From contig JAGBYM010000036.1 in NCBI GenBank assembly GCA_017628755.1, positions 1 to 39,325 on the forward strand: DNA of 39,325 nt, in the 5' to 3' direction. Below the pieces are notes generated by a model. It did not search any database. It saw nothing but the letters and a program-made list of their open reading frames with translations, and was not told where the DNA came from. Numbering within the stretch: position 1 is the first letter of the stretch; each line of letters begins with the position of its first letter. The position numbers and the translations under genes were made by a program. Positions 1 to 8,081 of the stretch are shown here, in pieces. The stretch is from Clostridia bacterium. Lineage in GTDB: Bacteria > Bacillota > Clostridia > Oscillospirales > CAG-272.

Positions 1-927
1 GGGATAGGTGTCGTAACCCATCTTCTCGAAGATGTAAGCCGCGAGATGCGCGGTCTTGATTGCCGCCGCTGTGGTATGGGGAGCGTAGAAAAGACCCTGG
101 AACATAGTTCTGTTCTGACCGAGAGTTGCGCCCACCTCGCCGCCGGTGCCGACGGTGGTAAGACGGTAGGATGCAAGCTCAACGGCGCGTTCGCTTCCCG
201 CGATGTAACCGCCCGTCAGCGCCATTCCGCCTCCGGGGTTTTTGATGAGTGAGCCGACGAGCATATCAGCGCGGGGCTCGTATTCTGCCGTGAATTCGCC
301 GTAGCAGTTGTCAACGACAACGTAAACGCCCTTACGGGTTGCGTGTACCGCATCGGTTACCGCGCTGATCTCATCGGGCGAGAGAGTGCGGCGGTTGAGG
401 TAACCCTTCGAACGCTGAATGAAGACGACCTTTACGCTTTCGTCGTTCTTTACACGTTCAATGATGGCAGGGACGTCAAGTCCGCCCTCGGCGGTCATTT
501 CGATCTGCGCGTAGTTTACGCCGAAATCTGCAAGCGAACCGTCGCCCGTTTTGCCAGAAATTCCGATAACACCGTCAAGGGTATCGTAAGGCTTGCCCGC
601 GACGGAGAGAAGAGTGTCGTTTGGGCGGAGAAGACCGAAAAGGGCGGTCGAGAGGGCGTGAGTGCCATTGACGAAATTGTGGCGTACGAGAGCCGCTTCT
701 GTGCCGAAAACACGGCTCCATACGCGATCGAGAACCTCGCGTCCACGGTCGTCGTAGCCGTAGCCCGTGGTCGAGCCGAAGCAGGCGTCACTGACTCTCT
801 CCTCGCGGAAAGCGTCAAGCACGCGGCAGGTGCCGATATAAGAGACGCGGTCGATCTCGGCAAAGATTTCCGACAGCGCCGCCTCCGCCTCACGGGCGAG
901 GGCAAGTGTTTTATCCGAAAAAGTCAT
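1..927 (-). CDS. Methionine gamma-lyase / aluminium-resistance family PLP protein (C-terminus cut by window edge)
   Basis: Only the first 309 codons are present; the frame is open to base 1, so about 100 residues are missing compared with the usual 410-430. The N-terminal half carries the family signature: a GSTTGYGYDDRGRE stretch, then FGTEAALVRHNFVNGTHAL, then GKPYDTLDGVIG. The segment VGSLIKNPGGGMALTGGYI holds the lysine expected to form the Schiff base with pyridoxal phosphate. This family is annotated as methionine gamma-lyase-like or 'aluminium resistance'; the substrate is not proven, so I do not assign a reaction beyond PLP-dependent C-S lyase-like chemistry. The ATG at 925-927 follows an AAAGG ribosome site. 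It lies downstream of murI on the same strand, separated from it by the palindromic element at 942-1220, and is probably the last gene of the murD operon. Confidence 0.9.
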   Translation of the reverse strand, partial: MTFSDKTLALAREAEAALSEIFAEIDRVSYIGTCRVLDAFREERVSDACFGSTTGYGYDDRGREVLDRVWSRVFGTEAALVRHNFVNGTHALSTALFGLLRPNDTLLSVAGKPYDTLDGVIGISGKTGDGSLADFGVNYAQIEMTAEGGLDVPAIIERVKNDESVKVVFIQRSKGYLNRRTLSPDEISAVTDAVHATRKGVYVVVDNCYGEFTAEYEPRADMLVGSLIKNPGGGMALTGGYIAGSERAVELASYRLTTVGTGGEVGATLGQNRTMFQGLFYAPHTTAAAIKTAHLAAYIFEKMGYDTYP

Positions 928-941
928 TTTGTACCTTTATT

Positions 942-1220
942 TAGCCATAAGAGAGTCGAACAAAATCGGTTTTGACGGGCAGATTTTTTCGACAACTTCA
1001 GTTCTTTCCTTGTTAATATTAATATATGAACTGCGGAAAGAACTTTGTTCTCGAAAAAATCTGCTCCGTCAAAACTGCTTCGCACCTCACGGCGAATTAA
1101 TTTTTGATGGATTTTGGTGGGATTTTGCGAAGCAAGGTATTAACCTTGCGAGTGAAATCACGCCGAAAGACGCGAAAATTAATCACCGTGAGGCGATTGG
1201 GTTCGACTTTCTTACGGCTA
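942..1220. mobile_element. MITE-like palindromic element between murI and the PLP gene
   Basis: The ends are 27-bp inverted repeats (942-968 and 1194-1220) that match at 23 of 27 positions and share the core AGTCGAAC. The 5-bp sequence TTATT flanks both ends (937-941 and 1221-1225) and could be a target-site duplication, although it is AT-rich. Inside are two further long inverted repeats: 969-1009 with 1035-1075 (about 41 bp, imperfect), and 1085-1105 with 1175-1193 (CCTCACGG ends). The second encloses a perfect 7-bp stem with loop ATTA at 1132-1149. As RNA this would fold into a three-way junction with two long arms. No transposase is encoded, so it would have to move in trans. It provides the final 12 codons and stop of murI. 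Confidence 0.75.
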
Positions 1221-1974
1221 TTATTTTTTTATAGAAGCGCTCAAGATGATCGCTTCCGTCGCTCGAAATGAATTCGACTGTGCCGATCTTTCGAGCCAAA
1301 GAATTAAGCGAAAGCTCTTCAAGCAAAGCTTTTGTACGTTTTGCGGTTCCGACCGAGCCGTCAAAAACGTGAACGGATTCCCCCGCCGCACGCTTGATCT
1401 CGTTTTTTGCAAGCGGATAATGCGTGCATCCGAGAACGATTCCGTCGAAGCCTTCTTCTTTGTATGGTGCGAAGACTGAGGACATGTATTTTTCGATCTC
1501 CTCGGAAGTCTTGTCGTTTTCGATCATATATGCGAGCTCATGGCAGGGAACACCTATGAATTCGCATCCGTCAGAGGAATTTGCGCGCAGAAGTGCGGCA
1601 AATCTGCTTTCGCTGACGGTTACAGGCGTTGCGAGCACAAGAACACGTTTACATCCCGAAAGACGCGCGGGTTTGACCGCGGGTTCGATGCCGATGATGG
1701 GAAGATTCGGGTACGCCGAGCGCAAAGGCTCGATGGCAACCGCAGTTGCCGTATTGCAAGCCACGACTATCGCTTTTGCTCCGCGAGAGATGAGATCATC
1801 GAATATACTTTTTGAGATATTCAGTATTTCTTCGTGTGTCTTTGCGCCGTAGGGAGCGTTTGCGCGGTCGCCGTAATATATGAAGTCTTCGTTCGGGAGA
1901 AGACGGCGCAGCTCACAAAGGAGCGAAAGTCCGCCAACTCCCGAATCAAAAACTCCGATTGGGGATGAATTCAT
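1183..1974 (-). CDS. murI: Glutamate racemase MurI
   Basis: Interconverts L- and D-glutamate in the cytoplasm, supplying D-glutamate for peptidoglycan. The 263-residue product has the two catalytic cysteines in the expected settings, C73 in VACNTATA and C183 in GCTHYPL, plus the N-terminal FDSGVGGLS motif with D10 and S11. The ATG overlaps the stop of the upstream M42 gene by one base (TGATG), which implies translational coupling. The natural fold appears to end near FYKKI; the remaining tail IAVRKSNPIASR and the TGA stop are read from the right end of the palindromic element at 942-1220. The tail is therefore probably an accidental addition and is unlikely to be needed for catalysis. Its substrate link to murD, at the head of the same operon, is direct: MurD adds the D-glutamate that MurI makes. 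Confidence 0.96.
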   Translation of the reverse strand: MNSSPIGVFDSGVGGLSLLCELRRLLPNEDFIYYGDRANAPYGAKTHEEILNISKSIFDDLISRGAKAIVVACNTATAVAIEPLRSAYPNLPIIGIEPAVKPARLSGCKRVLVLATPVTVSESRFAALLRANSSDGCEFIGVPCHELAYMIENDKTSEEIEKYMSSVFAPYKEEGFDGIVLGCTHYPLAKNEIKRAAGESVHVFDGSVGTAKRTKALLEELSLNSLARKIGTVEFISSDGSDHLERFYKKIIAVRKSNPIASR

Positions 1975-2981
1975 CAGAGGGTGGGATCAAGTGCGAATGC
2001 GACCGAAAGATCGGTGCAAGCCTTGACGTCGCGGAGGTCGATCATCTCAACGCCCGAGTGGATATAACGGCTGGGGATAGAGATGCATCCCGCATACGCG
2101 CCGATGCCTGCCGCCTGGAGAACGCTTGTATCGGTTCCGCCGTAGAGAAGGATCTCGTTCTGCGAGGTGATCTTATTTTCCTTTGCGAGCTTCTGGAGCT
2201 TGGAGACTACCTCACCCGAGCAGATGACGGAGCCGTCCTTGATCTTGATAGCCGCGCCGCCGCCGAGCTTTACAGCCATGGGCTTCGAGCCCTGAGCGTC
2301 ACCGGTTCCGGTTACGTCAAAAGCAATTGCAATGTCGGGAGCGATAGAGAAGCCAGCGGGACGTGCGCCGCGGCAGCCGACCTCTTCCTGAACCGAGAAG
2401 ACGTAATACATATCGTGAGGGCAGTTTTCAGCGAGAGCCTTTGCGGTCTCGATCATGATAGCGCATCCGATGCGGTCGTCGATGGGGCGTCCTACAGCGC
2501 GGTTTGCGCCGAGCTTTGAGAGATTGTGAGCAAGGGAGAAGCAATCGCCGATCTTTACCTTGCGGGAAGCTTCCTTAGCGGAGGTAGCGCCGATATCAAC
2601 AACGCACTTGTCAGCCGCAAGATCGGAAGCCTTTACGCCTGATTCGGGAACGAGAATACCCTTTTCGCCGTTTGCGAAAACAACGTGGGTGAATGCGGCT
2701 GCAACGAAATTGATGCCTCCGATGGGAGCAAAGCGGATGAATCCGTTTTCTTCAATATAGGTAACGATAAAGCCGATCTCGTCCATATGAGCGCAGTAAA
2801 GGAGCTTCTTGCGCTCACCGTCGGGGAGGTTACCGTATTTGATTGCGATAAGGTTGCCGAGAGCGTCGGTATAGGTCTCGTCAACGTAGGGAGCTACTTC
2901 TTTTTCAAGAAGAGCGGCGATCTGTTTTTCATTGCCGGATACGCCGGGGCAGCATACAACTTTCTTAATAAGAGAATACAT
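1974..2981 (-). CDS. M42 family metallo-aminopeptidase (copy 1)
   Basis: A 335-residue member of peptidase family M42 (glutamyl aminopeptidase / deblocking aminopeptidase / FrvX group), which form large cytoplasmic tetrahedral peptidase particles. Co-catalytic metal ligands are visible in order: H65 and D67 in YCAHMDEIGF, the aspartate in PIDDRIGC, the Glu pair in QEEVGCRGA, the aspartate in AFDVTG, and the histidine in RYIHSGVEMI. It starts at ATG 2979-2981 after a GGAGG site. It is the last of three M42 paralogues and overlaps murI by one base. The three copies differ clearly from each other, so this is an old triplication or separate recruitment, not a recent tandem duplication. Exact peptide preference cannot be read from the sequence. 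The older annotation 'endoglucanase' sometimes given to this family should not be used. Confidence 0.93.
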   Translation of the reverse strand: MYSLIKKVVCCPGVSGNEKQIAALLEKEVAPYVDETYTDALGNLIAIKYGNLPDGERKKLLYCAHMDEIGFIVTYIEENGFIRFAPIGGINFVAAAFTHVVFANGEKGILVPESGVKASDLAADKCVVDIGATSAKEASRKVKIGDCFSLAHNLSKLGANRAVGRPIDDRIGCAIMIETAKALAENCPHDMYYVFSVQEEVGCRGARPAGFSIAPDIAIAFDVTGTGDAQGSKPMAVKLGGGAAIKIKDGSVICSGEVVSKLQKLAKENKITSQNEILLYGGTDTSVLQAAGIGAYAGCISIPSRYIHSGVEMIDLRDVKACTDLSVAFALDPTL

Positions 2982-3002
2982 TTATTTTTTCCTCCGGGAT
3001 CA

Positions 3003-4079
3003 TCAGAATTTATAGGATGTGAGAATTGCGTAAACGTGGGACTTGATCGATTCAAAGTCACGGAGCGCGATTACGCAGGAAGCAGAGTGGAGATAGCGTG
3101 TGGGAGCAGAGATTGCGAGCGCGCGGGTGCCGTCTGCAGCTTTGTGGATGTGACCCGCATCGTTTCCGCCGGAAACGTAGCGCTTGATCTGCGCGGGGAT
3201 GCCGTTTTCCTCGGCGATCTTCATAGCGCCGTCGACAAAATCGCGGTTGTAGATGGTGGAGCGGTCCATAAGGGATACGACTCCGCCGTTGCCGACTTCG
3301 CTTACTCTCGAGTTCTTGGGAACGTCGGGAAGGTCTGCGATAGCGGTGGTCTCAAGGACGATGGCGTAGTCGGGTCTGAAGCGATGAGCCGCCGCAGTTG
3401 CGCCCGAGATACCGATCTCCTCGCGTACGGTGAACGCGCATACGAGATCAAAGGGAAGCTCGATGCCTTCTTCCTTGATACGGCGCAGAGTTTCGATCAT
3501 AACAACACATCCGAGGCGGTCGTCAAGTGCCTTGCATTTTGCATAAGCGTCATTTTCACCGAAGATGACGAATTCGCTGTCAAACGTACCGCTGTCGCCC
3601 TTGGAAAGCACGCTTTCGGCATCCTCTCTCGAGGTTGCGCCGATGTCAACGTACATGTCGTTTGCCTTGGTTGCGTTCTTGCGCTCCTCAGCGGACTGAT
3701 GATGGATCGCTTTGGATGCGATAACGCCGCTGACGTCGCCGTCCTTACCGCGGAAGACGACCTTTCTGCCGCAGAGAACGCGGGGGTCGATACCGCCGAG
3801 GCATGCAAAGCGGATATATCCGTCACCGTCAATATCCTTGATGATGAATCCGACCTCGTCCATGTGAGCGGAAAGCATAACGGTTTTATCACTGCGGCTG
3901 TTTTTGCTGTGGAGAACGGCAAAGACGTTGCTCATTCTGTCGCGGATGATCTGCACGTCGGTATTTTCAAGCTGGCGGACGATCTCGTCTGCCACAGCTT
4001 CCTCTGAGCCGGTAGGACCGAAGACGAGGGAAAGATGCTTTAATAATTCAATGCCACTAAGCAGTTTAGTCTCACTCAT
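3003..4079 (-). CDS. M42 family metallo-aminopeptidase (copy 2)
   Basis: A 358-residue M42 peptidase. The metal-site residues are H72 and D74 in LSAHMDEVGF, the aspartate in ALDDRLGC, the Glu pair in REEIGISGA, and the histidine in RYLHSASCVI. The position that is aspartate in copy 1 (AFDVTG) is glutamate here (VLETTA), a substitution seen in this family and possibly linked to substrate choice. The ATG at 4077-4079 lies inside the end of the upstream gene (8-bp overlap) and has a GGAGG site about 10 bases before it, so the start is well supported. It sits between the other two M42 genes in the murD-murI operon. M42 enzymes of different specificity can co-assemble in some organisms, so hetero-oligomers are possible, but that is inference. 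Confidence 0.93.
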   Translation of the reverse strand: MSETKLLSGIELLKHLSLVFGPTGSEEAVADEIVRQLENTDVQIIRDRMSNVFAVLHSKNSRSDKTVMLSAHMDEVGFIIKDIDGDGYIRFACLGGIDPRVLCGRKVVFRGKDGDVSGVIASKAIHHQSAEERKNATKANDMYVDIGATSREDAESVLSKGDSGTFDSEFVIFGENDAYAKCKALDDRLGCVVMIETLRRIKEEGIELPFDLVCAFTVREEIGISGATAAAHRFRPDYAIVLETTAIADLPDVPKNSRVSEVGNGGVVSLMDRSTIYNRDFVDGAMKIAEENGIPAQIKRYVSGGNDAGHIHKAADGTRALAISAPTRYLHSASCVIALRDFESIKSHVYAILTSYKF

Positions 4080-5142
4080 TGGGACATACCTCCTTTTCGA
4101 TCTCGGGGCTTGTTACGAAGATTTCGATGAGGTCGCGCATAGCAGCCGCATCGTTCATTGAAATGACCTCGTTCGAGGTGTGCATACTGCGGAGGGGAAG
4201 ACCGATATCAACAGTGGGGATTCCGTTGCGGACAAGGTTTACGACCATGGTGTTGGTACCCGTACCGCCCGCGGTGATCGACATCTGATTCTTGATCTCC
4301 TTCTCGTCAGCAAGCTTGCGAAGGAGCGCGGTAAGTCTCTTATCCGTGATGGGACCTGTGGAGATCGAGGGGCCGCCGTCAAGCGGAACGGTCTCGCTTC
4401 TCTTGGTGTCGGGAGTGGTGCCGAGGTCAACGTCTGCAACGATCGCGCAAACGGGATTTACCTCATATGCACCGGTCTGTGCGCCGGACATGAATCCGCC
4501 CGCTTCCTCATAGTTCGAGAGCTGAACGTAAACGTCGCCCCAGAGCTCGTCTGAGGGAATCTCGGCTACCGCCGCGATAGCGCAAGCGGCGCAAGCCTTG
4601 TCATCAAAGCCCTTGCCCGCGATCTTATTGTTGCGCAGACGGGTGTATACGGGTCGGAAGCCGATGGGAGTACCGATGGATACGTACTTTTCGAGTTCTT
4701 CCTTCGAGTATCCCGTGTCGATGAGGAGATCGCCGATCTCGCGGAGCTTGCCCGACTCGCCCGGCTTCTGGAGGTGGGGAGGTGTAGAGCCTACGACGCC
4801 GTAGATCTCGCGACCCTTGCCGTATATGATGACCTCGCTTGCCTGAAGGATTCGGGTGTCGAGACCGCCGATCGAGGTGACGGTAAGGAAACCGCCTTCC
4901 TTGATCTCGGTTACGATCATTCCGATCTCATCGAAGTGAGCGTCAACGAGTATTCTTTTTGCGTTTTCCTTACCGCAACGGCGGATCAGGTGATAACAGC
5001 CGAGGCGCGTTTCGCGTACCTCGTCAAAGTAGGGAGACACGATCTCAAGGAGCTTATCCTTCGAGTATCTCGTATGTCCCGTGACCGACATCAGCGATGC
5101 CAGCGACAGAGTCAGCTCTGTCAGGTCAATCTTGTGTTCCAT
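4072..5142 (-). CDS. M42 family metallo-aminopeptidase (copy 3)
   Basis: A 356-residue M42 peptidase, the most divergent of the three. Ligands are H69 and D71 in VDAHFDEIGM, the aspartate in GFDDKACAACAI, the Glu pair in NYEEAGGFMSGA, the aspartate in VADVDLG, and the histidine in RSMHTSNEVI. A threonine- and glycine-rich AGGTGTNTM segment lies where family members contact the neighbouring subunit or substrate. The start at 5140-5142 follows AAAGGAAG, 20 bp after the stop of murD, so it is co-transcribed with murD. The complete metal site implies an active enzyme. Its role is probably intracellular peptide turnover; a role with cell-wall-derived peptides is suggested only by the gene order. 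Confidence 0.92.
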   Translation of the reverse strand: MEHKIDLTELTLSLASLMSVTGHTRYSKDKLLEIVSPYFDEVRETRLGCYHLIRRCGKENAKRILVDAHFDEIGMIVTEIKEGGFLTVTSIGGLDTRILQASEVIIYGKGREIYGVVGSTPPHLQKPGESGKLREIGDLLIDTGYSKEELEKYVSIGTPIGFRPVYTRLRNNKIAGKGFDDKACAACAIAAVAEIPSDELWGDVYVQLSNYEEAGGFMSGAQTGAYEVNPVCAIVADVDLGTTPDTKRSETVPLDGGPSISTGPITDKRLTALLRKLADEKEIKNQMSITAGGTGTNTMVVNLVRNGIPTVDIGLPLRSMHTSNEVISMNDAAAMRDLIEIFVTSPEIEKEVCPNE

Positions 5143-5162
5143 ATTTTTTCTTCCTTTCGGAT

Positions 5163-6593
5163 TTATAAATTCTTAACTATTTCTTTGAAGACCTCGCCGC
5201 GCTCGGCAAAGTTCTTGAATTTGTCAAATGAGGTTGCGGCGGGGGATAGGACTACCGCGCTTCCCGCAGGGGTTACCGACTCCGCAAGCTTCACGCAAGC
5301 CGCAAAATCTTCCTCGAGGAGGATTCGGAGGTCGGAATCGGGATATTCCGATGCGACCGATGCGAGCGCTTCACTTACCTCGTCTGCAGTTTCTCCCGTC
5401 AGGATGACTGCTCCCGCGCGGAGATAAAGCTCGCGTGCAAGACCTTCGTAAGGTGTCTTTTTGCCGCGTCCGCCGACGATGAGGGTGGGTTTGTTTTTGA
5501 AGGTCGAGAGCGCCGCGATGGTTCTCGTCGGGCTCGAATCTATCGAGCTGTTGTAGTATTTGACGCCATCCTTCTCGCGGACAAGCTCAAGACGGTGCGC
5601 GACTCCGCCGAAGGTCTTAGCCACACGTACTGCGGCGTCCTTTTCGGTAATGCCGTAGGTGAGCGCGATAGCGGTCATGTAGTTTTCGATATTGTGAACT
5701 CCGGGGATCTTGATGTCGGAGGTGTTGAGAAGAATTTCTTCATTCTTGCCGTCCGAGTAGACGATCTGTCCGTCTCGCAGGAATATACCGTCTGCTCCGT
5801 CGATACCGTCGCAGAGAGATTCGTAGCTGTCTCTGTAAGCCGAGAAGAGGATCTTCGGCTTGCCGATATATTCAGCCAGCGGGCGCGAATAGGCGTCGGT
5901 TGCGTTGAGGACGAGTCTCCACGTGTATCTGCCGTTTACGTTGTATTTCGCCTCGGCATATTCGTTCATATCAATATGCCAGTTGAGGTGATTGGGAGTG
6001 ATATTGGTGATAGCCGCGTGAGTTGCGCGCGAATCCATTGTCATGAGCTGGAAACTTGAAAGCTCGAGCACGCAGATGTCGTTCTTGCCTATCTCGTCAA
6101 GGAGAGGAAAGAGCGGCGTGCCGATATTTCCGCCGAGGTATATCTTACCGTCCTTGTAGCCTTCTTTGAGGATAAGGCTGGTAAGTGTCGAGGTCGTGGT
6201 CTTGCCGTCGCTTCCCGTGATGGCAAATATTCTCGCGTAGGTATGCTCACAGAAGAATTCGACCTCCGAGGTCAGGATCGCGCCGGACTCGATTGCCGCC
6301 GTAAGATCTCCTGCGTCGGGTCTGATTCCGGGGGAGCGGAAGATGACCGCGCGGCTTGTGTCGCAAGTGAAATTTTTGGTCGGCTCGCTGCCGCATTCAA
6401 AATTTACACCCGCCTCGGCAAATTCACGTGCTGTATCTCCGAGCTCGGAGAAGGGCTTCATATCGCGCACCGTGACCGATGCGCCCATTCCCGCGGCGAG
6501 AAATTCGCGCGCTACGGGGATATTCGATACGCCGAATCCGAGCAGTATTATGTTTTTATCCGAAAATTTTTCGCGAAGAAGACTGTGTAACAT
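5163..6593 (-). CDS. murD: UDP-N-acetylmuramoyl-L-alanine--D-glutamate ligase MurD
   Basis: Cytoplasmic ATP-dependent ligase that adds D-glutamate to UDP-MurNAc-L-alanine. The 476-residue length is normal for the family. The N-terminal Rossmann-like domain begins with ILLGFGVSN (residues 16-24), which binds the UDP part. The central ATPase domain has the Mur-ligase P-loop ITGSDGKTTT (K131), and TNITPNHLNWH carries the expected histidine and asparagine. The C-terminal domain has the YNSSIDSSPTRT segment (family form: DSKATN-like) and LSPAATSFDKFKNFAERGEVF near the end. It is the first gene of the minus-strand operon and has its own promoter at 6630-6658. It diverges from dinB across a 201-bp gap. 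Confidence 0.96.
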   Translation of the reverse strand: MLHSLLREKFSDKNIILLGFGVSNIPVAREFLAAGMGASVTVRDMKPFSELGDTAREFAEAGVNFECGSEPTKNFTCDTSRAVIFRSPGIRPDAGDLTAAIESGAILTSEVEFFCEHTYARIFAITGSDGKTTTSTLTSLILKEGYKDGKIYLGGNIGTPLFPLLDEIGKNDICVLELSSFQLMTMDSRATHAAITNITPNHLNWHIDMNEYAEAKYNVNGRYTWRLVLNATDAYSRPLAEYIGKPKILFSAYRDSYESLCDGIDGADGIFLRDGQIVYSDGKNEEILLNTSDIKIPGVHNIENYMTAIALTYGITEKDAAVRVAKTFGGVAHRLELVREKDGVKYYNSSIDSSPTRTIAALSTFKNKPTLIVGGRGKKTPYEGLARELYLRAGAVILTGETADEVSEALASVASEYPDSDLRILLEEDFAACVKLAESVTPAGSAVVLSPAATSFDKFKNFAERGEVFKEIVKNL

Positions 6594-6629
6594 GAGTGCC
6601 TCTTATTATAATAAAATCATTCAAATTAT

Positions 6630-6658
6630 ATTATATAATATATTTGCGAAACATGCAA
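6630..6658 (-). promoter_or_regulatory. Promoter of the murD-M42-murI operon
   Basis: Read on the minus strand: -35 TTGCAT (6653-6658), a 17-bp spacer, then -10 TATAAT (6630-6635). The start of murD follows about 37 bp downstream. The same -35 variant and 17-bp spacing recur at the rhamnosidase promoter. Confidence 0.75.
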
Positions 6659-6722
6659 CACTTTTGAGCAAAAAAGATGAAAATTTAACAAAATAATTAC
6701 AGCTTGAATTTGCGATTTTCTC

Positions 6723-6751
6723 TTGACACAGAACAAATGTTCTGATATAAT
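6723..6751 (+). promoter_or_regulatory. Consensus promoter of dinB
   Basis: TTGACA (6723-6728), a 17-bp spacer, then TATAAT (6746-6751). Such a strong promoter would be hazardous for an error-prone polymerase unless repressed, which fits the two LexA boxes that overlap it. Confidence 0.88.
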
Positions 6752-6771
6752 ATAAAAGAACAAATGTTCTG
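6729..6771. promoter_or_regulatory. Two tandem LexA (SOS) boxes
   Basis: Two identical copies of GAACAAATGTTC, at 6731-6742 and 6758-6769, match the Gram-positive LexA/DinR consensus GAAC-N4-GTTC. The first is embedded in the 16-bp palindrome CAGAACAAATGTTCTG and sits between the -35 and -10 hexamers. The second covers the expected transcription start. The centres are 27 bp apart, so two dimers would lie on roughly offset helix faces. Binding would block RNA polymerase completely until RecA-stimulated LexA cleavage. Confidence 0.92.
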
Positions 6772-6794
6772 TAAGCGTGAAAAGGAGAATAACC

Positions 6795-8045
6795 GTGAAA
6801 AACGAATACGAAAGATGCATTCTTCATATAGATATGAATAACTTTTTTGCCACCGTTGAATGCCGCTCGCGCCCCGATCTTATCGGCAAACCTGTTGCTG
6901 TCGGAGGTGACGCCGAGGCGCGGCACGGTATAATCCTCGCAAAAAATTACGAGGCAAAGGCATACGGTATCCGCACGGGCGAGAGCATTCTTGAGGCGCG
7001 AAGAAAGTGCCCGAAGCTTGTGATTCTTCCCGCACATTACGACGAATACGTGAAGGTCTCGCGTGCCGCGCGGAAGATATATTCACGCTATACCGACCTG
7101 ATAGAATCCTTCGGTATCGACGAGTGTTGGATCGACGTCAGCGACAGCGGATATCTCTTCGGCGGCGGGAAGAAGATAGCCGACGAGATACGCGAGGCGG
7201 TCAAGCACGAGCTCGGCGTTACGGTGTCTGTCGGCGTGTCTTTCAACAAGATATTCGCGAAGCTTGGAAGCGATCTGAAAAAGCCCGACGCAACCAGCGT
7301 TATCACTCGCGAAAATTTCAAAAAAATGATCTGGAATCTTCCCGCGGAGGACCTTTTATTCGTCGGAAGAAGCACGAAAAGAAGACTCAATATGCTTGGA
7401 ATTTTTACTATCGGAGAGCTTGCGAATGCTGATTCCGACATTCTTTCACGCTGTCTCGGAAAGAACGGGCTTATGCTAAAGAATTTTGCTTTGGGTAGGG
7501 ATGGCGCGCCTGTACTGCAAAAAGATATATCATATCCCGTAAAAAGTGTGGGAAACAGCACCACCGCGCCCCGCGATATCAAAACCGACAGAGAGGCTGA
7601 AATCGTCTTTGCAGTGCTTTGCGAGAGCGTTGCGGTAAGGCTGCGCGCGGAGGGGAAAAAGTGCACGACCGTGCGCATTTCGGTGCGCTCGAGCGACCTT
7701 TCCTGGTACTCGAGACAGTGCCGTGTCGAGCCGACCTATTCCGAGCGCGAGATATACCGCGCCGCAACGGAACTCTATTCAAAAGAGAAGAGGGAAAAGG
7801 ATATTCGCGGGCTCGGAGTCTGCGGTGCTGATCTCTGCCCCGAAAGCGACGGTCAGATATCTCTTTTCGACGGCGAGACCGTGGGTCGCGCGCGCCTTGA
7901 GGTGCTTGAAAAAACAGCGGATTCCATACGCGCGAGATTTGGAAAGTACGCCATTCGCCGCGGTATTATGCTTGAAGACAGGACTCTTTCGGGATTTTGT
8001 CCGTACGATGAGCATACCGTCCATCCGATCGCGCTCAGAAAATAG
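6795..8045 (+). CDS. dinB: DNA polymerase IV (Y-family translesion polymerase)
   Basis: Error-prone polymerase that bypasses DNA damage. The palm catalytic residues are visible: D13 in HIDMNNFF and D109-E110 in FGIDECWIDV. The fingers, thumb and little-finger regions follow in the normal order in a 416-residue product. Near the C-terminus QISLF (Q354) matches the sliding-clamp binding motif. I place the start at the GTG of 6795-6797, which has AAAGGAG 8 bases upstream; an earlier GTG at 6777 would lie before this ribosome site. Two LexA boxes overlap the promoter, so it should be induced by DNA damage. The stop codon touches the -35 box of the next gene's promoter, and no terminator separates the two, so read-through is possible. 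Confidence 0.95.
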   Translation: MKNEYERCILHIDMNNFFATVECRSRPDLIGKPVAVGGDAEARHGIILAKNYEAKAYGIRTGESILEARRKCPKLVILPAHYDEYVKVSRAARKIYSRYTDLIESFGIDECWIDVSDSGYLFGGGKKIADEIREAVKHELGVTVSVGVSFNKIFAKLGSDLKKPDATSVITRENFKKMIWNLPAEDLLFVGRSTKRRLNMLGIFTIGELANADSDILSRCLGKNGLMLKNFALGRDGAPVLQKDISYPVKSVGNSTTAPRDIKTDREAEIVFAVLCESVAVRLRAEGKKCTTVRISVRSSDLSWYSRQCRVEPTYSEREIYRAATELYSKEKREKDIRGLGVCGADLCPESDGQISLFDGETVGRARLEVLEKTADSIRARFGKYAIRRGIMLEDRTLSGFCPYDEHTVHPIALRK

Positions 8046-8074
8046 TTGACAAAAGGACGGCACCGTGATATAAT
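8046..8074 (+). promoter_or_regulatory. Promoter of the 8127 gene
   Basis: TTGACA (8046-8051), a 17-bp spacer, then TATAAT (8069-8074) preceded by TG in the extended -10 position. The -35 box begins on the base after the dinB stop codon. Confidence 0.85.
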
Positions 8075-8081
8075 ATAATTG

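Noticed and set aside
929..1234. A 101-codon plus-strand reading frame across the palindromic element
   Set aside because: It follows the inverted repeats and has no ribosome site or protein-like composition; the repeats explain the sequence.
2685..4007. Long plus-strand frame opposite the M42 genes
   Set aside because: It mirrors the coding strand of clear M42 peptidases, and no family features appear in its translation.
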